From: Molothrus aeneus | Lineage: Eukaryota; Chordata; Aves; Passeriformes; Icteridae | DNA length: 64,000 nucleotides | Assembly: GCF_037042795.1 (NCBI RefSeq) | Contig: NC_089648.1 | Span: 59,004,201-59,068,200, forward strand | Direction: 5' to 3' | Shown here: piece after piece, positions 61,701 to 64,000 of the stretch | How the letters are laid out: each line of letters opens with the position of its first letter | Position numbering within the stretch: position 1 is the first letter of the stretch | Notes under the pieces: model-generated | Told to the model about the DNA's origin: nothing | The model's database searches: none | Seen by the model: only the letters and a program-made list of their open reading frames with translations | Made by a program: the position numbers and the translations under genes

Positions 61701-64000
61701 CTCATCCAGAATATTTATCAAAGTTGATTCAAATGTCATGCTAAACTGGACAGCCAGTAATACCTCCTAGCTTTCAGATCTGTGTGCCTGCCTGACTGCA
61801 TCCCAACTCCCTACCAGAGTGAGGCTTGGGTGGGCAACAGTCTTTTTTTCCTGGGAAGAAAACTTGAGCATGAGTACTTGAAAGAAACTGCAGTGTTTTC
61901 TAGAGAGGTTTCAGCCCAACGTGCCCTGGATGTAGGTGTAGGTGCAGCCTGGGAGAGCTTGTATCTGGAGACATTGATGAAGCCTTTGAAAATTCCTGCT
62001 TTCATAAAGTTGCAAGACTACAGAGCTTTCCAGAGTTGGTCTTCATCCTAAAGAAATTCAAAGGCAGATAGGGAAGTTATGGGTTTGTCAGTTCAGGAAT
62101 GAATCCAGAGCCATGTTGTATATTAAGTGTTTGGGGAGCATCGGGCCAGAATAATGAGTTGTAAAAGCAGAAAAAGTAATTTGCAAGAATGAGTCAAATG
62201 CAAATTAGGAATATTGATGAGGACTCTTGAACCAGAAGAAGGCTGAAGTTAGAAGCTTGGACATGTCAGTTGGATTTTAGGGGAGGGCTTGGAGCACTGG
62301 CAGATCTTAAGTGAGTTGAAGGAAGCAGGAGGTGGCCCCAGAGACAAGAGGTATGAAGTTACAGCGGAGAATTGTGTGGTCTGGAATGGATGACAGGCCA
62401 AAAGAAATGGGTAAGAACAAAGGTCCTGAGGGAGAGGAAAGGACGGGGTCGTAGGAAAAGAGACACACCTCAGAGGAGAAGTGGTATGGAAAGGGACAGA
62501 GTGTAAATGGGTCAAGAAGAGAAAGGGGGAAGGGAGGGAGCCTGTACCAGGCAAAGCTGGAAGTAACAGGAGATTTGCAGCCTTTAAACATGGAGTTTCC
62601 TAGATGCAGTTTTAAGGGATAATAATGAGCAATATCGTGGTTATGAGTGGGTAAGAGGGTAACCACCACACAGCTTTTTTTGGCACAGAACTGTATTCCT
62701 GCATGCTCTTTCCTAAGGTATGTGGGCACACTCTGCATATGAGGGCCATTATCGTTTCCCTTAGTAGAAGGCTTTGACTCCAACTGCGCAGAAGATTATA
62801 AGAGCCTTGCAGCAGAGCATTCCTTTGGACACTCTGTTCAGGCTGGATACTCCAGACCTGTCATCCAAAAGCTAGTAGTCACTCTGAGAGCTAAGGCTGT
62901 ATTTTTAATATGCACAAAGAAGGCGAGTTGATGAGGCAGCACAGAATAAACATCACTCTTGGGAACAGAAGCCGAATGAGAAAGGGTTGCAGTCTTCACT
63001 TCTTAGGTGGAAAACAATTCTGTTGAAATAGGCCACAAAAGCAGGGGTTATTTTAATAATTGTTTGTAGAATTTTTAGATCTATAACTGCTGCTGAAAAA
63101 TATCTGGAAGTGAATAAATAGCTCATCCTGTGGGTCTGCTTGGACGGCAAAGCCTGACAGCATGGGGAAAAGAGGAGGAAGTCCCATCCAAGGTCCTAAA
63201 AACACAATGGCAGGGTGAGAACTTGCTCTAACTTGCTCTCCCTGGAGAGCAATAGAACAGTTTTCAGAGCAACATGTGTCAGACTTAGTGACTCACAGCC
63301 ACATGTGGACATTCCTAGTAAAATATAAATTGGTCCAGCAGTAGATGAAGAGGAAAGAATCCCAAATATTACTTGTATTAGACATAAGAGCAAATGACTC
63401 AAAGTATGCGTGCAGACTATTATTTATTTTCAAAACTTTTTATCTAATAGTGTGTTCAAACAAGTAAATGAGACCCTTTTTTCTGTATTTTTTAGTATTG
63501 GTGGTGTCAGATTGCAAATACCAGGCAATACATGCTTGATGTATGTGGGATAACTCAGAGGTTTTCTCTGAGCAAACAGATCTCTCCTTGTGGAGGCTAA
63601 TGCAAAAACCTGATGCCAACAGTTAAAGGCAGTAGAAGGAAACCAGAAATGCAGCAAACATTGAACAAAGCTTTTTTGGACGTTGATAAGAGGTTTTCCT
63701 TACCTGAGAATTCAGAATTATGATTGCAGCAGAACAGGTATCCACTAGGCCTGCCAAACATGACTGCAATTAAAGCAACAGACAAAGCATCTCCTGTTTG
63801 CTGTGAGGTCCAACAACCCACATAGAACAACAAGAAGTGAGTCCTTTATAACATTTTTTCCAGTGCTGTTATGTCATGTGGACACACAGCAACAGCATTC
63901 CCCTCTTTGACAAGCAACAGAGAATATTAATGGAGCCTGTTTCTGCAACTGACAACGAATGGACTATTCAGATTCTGAGAAATTTATATTCCATTGCCAA
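58721..64000. other. Upstream flank of L3MBTL3, no gene recognised
   Basis: AT-rich sequence with no exon, CR1 fragment or conserved protein that I can identify. A purine-rich plus-strand stretch lies at about 62.2-62.6 kb, and a perfect small palindrome at 63221-63250. In human the next gene on this side is TMEM244, more than 100 kb away, so an empty flank is not surprising. Confidence 0.7.
63221..63252. repeat. Perfect palindrome with adjacent short direct repeat
   Basis: TTGCTCTCC-CT-GGAGAGCAA forms 9-bp arms around two bases. ACTTGCTCTA just before it repeats the left arm. Confidence 0.8.

Noticed and set aside
1..64000. CRISPR arrays, tRNA or rRNA genes, endogenous retrovirus
   Set aside because: No spaced repeat array, no tRNA cloverleaf with A and B boxes, no rRNA-like sequence, and no paired LTR or gag/pol-like frames were seen by eye. 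A tRNA or degenerate repeat scan was not possible here.

Overview
This is vertebrate nuclear DNA, most likely from a bird and probably a songbird. The support is two CR1 LINE fragments with the avian-type 3' region, compact introns, a sharp CpG island and little other repeat content. The species call is inference; the gene call is not. There are no operons, no bacterial-type genes and no CRISPR array. No tRNA or rRNA gene was seen by eye.

One gene fills the window: L3MBTL3 (MBT-1), on the minus strand, so transcription runs from high to low coordinates. The right part (about 55.2-58.7 kb) is its CpG-island promoter. The start codon lies at 48134-48136, in a coding exon at 48035-48146. Fourteen more coding exons follow leftwards to 2889-2991. 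All 15 exons have GT/AG borders and compatible phases, and they join without a break into 1667 coding bases. That is 555 whole codons plus two bases of codon 556. The encoded part has an N-terminal segment, an FCS-type Cys4 zinc finger, a basic/acidic linker with two likely nuclear localisation clusters, three MBT repeats, and most of a C2HC zinc finger. The last finger cysteine, the C-terminal linker, the SAM domain, the stop codon and the 3' UTR lie beyond the left edge.

Layout from left to right on the plus strand: 1-2888, partial intron; 2889-2991, C2HC finger exon; 6165-11306, MBT3 and the end of MBT2; 11307-19937, an 8.6 kb intron; 19938-28338, the rest of MBT2 and MBT1; 30490-33184, linker and FCS finger; 35380-35491, N-terminal exon; 35492-48034, a 12.5 kb intron holding an internally deleted CR1; 48035-48146, ATG exon; 48147 to about 55 kb, first intron(s); about 55.2-58.7 kb, CpG island; 58.7-64 kb, upstream sequence with no recognised gene.

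The protein family is a Polycomb-group-like chromatin reader. The MBT repeats bind mono- or dimethyl-lysine, and the finger and SAM regions mediate protein contacts and repression. All five cage-forming positions expected from L3MBTL1 are intact in MBT2 here. The points most worth a second look are the repeated intron-phase pattern of the three MBT units, the apparent absence of the alternative 25-residue exon known in the human gene, a weak donor after coding exon 4, a possible intronic poly(A) site, a local 104-bp duplication, and several perfect hairpins in introns.
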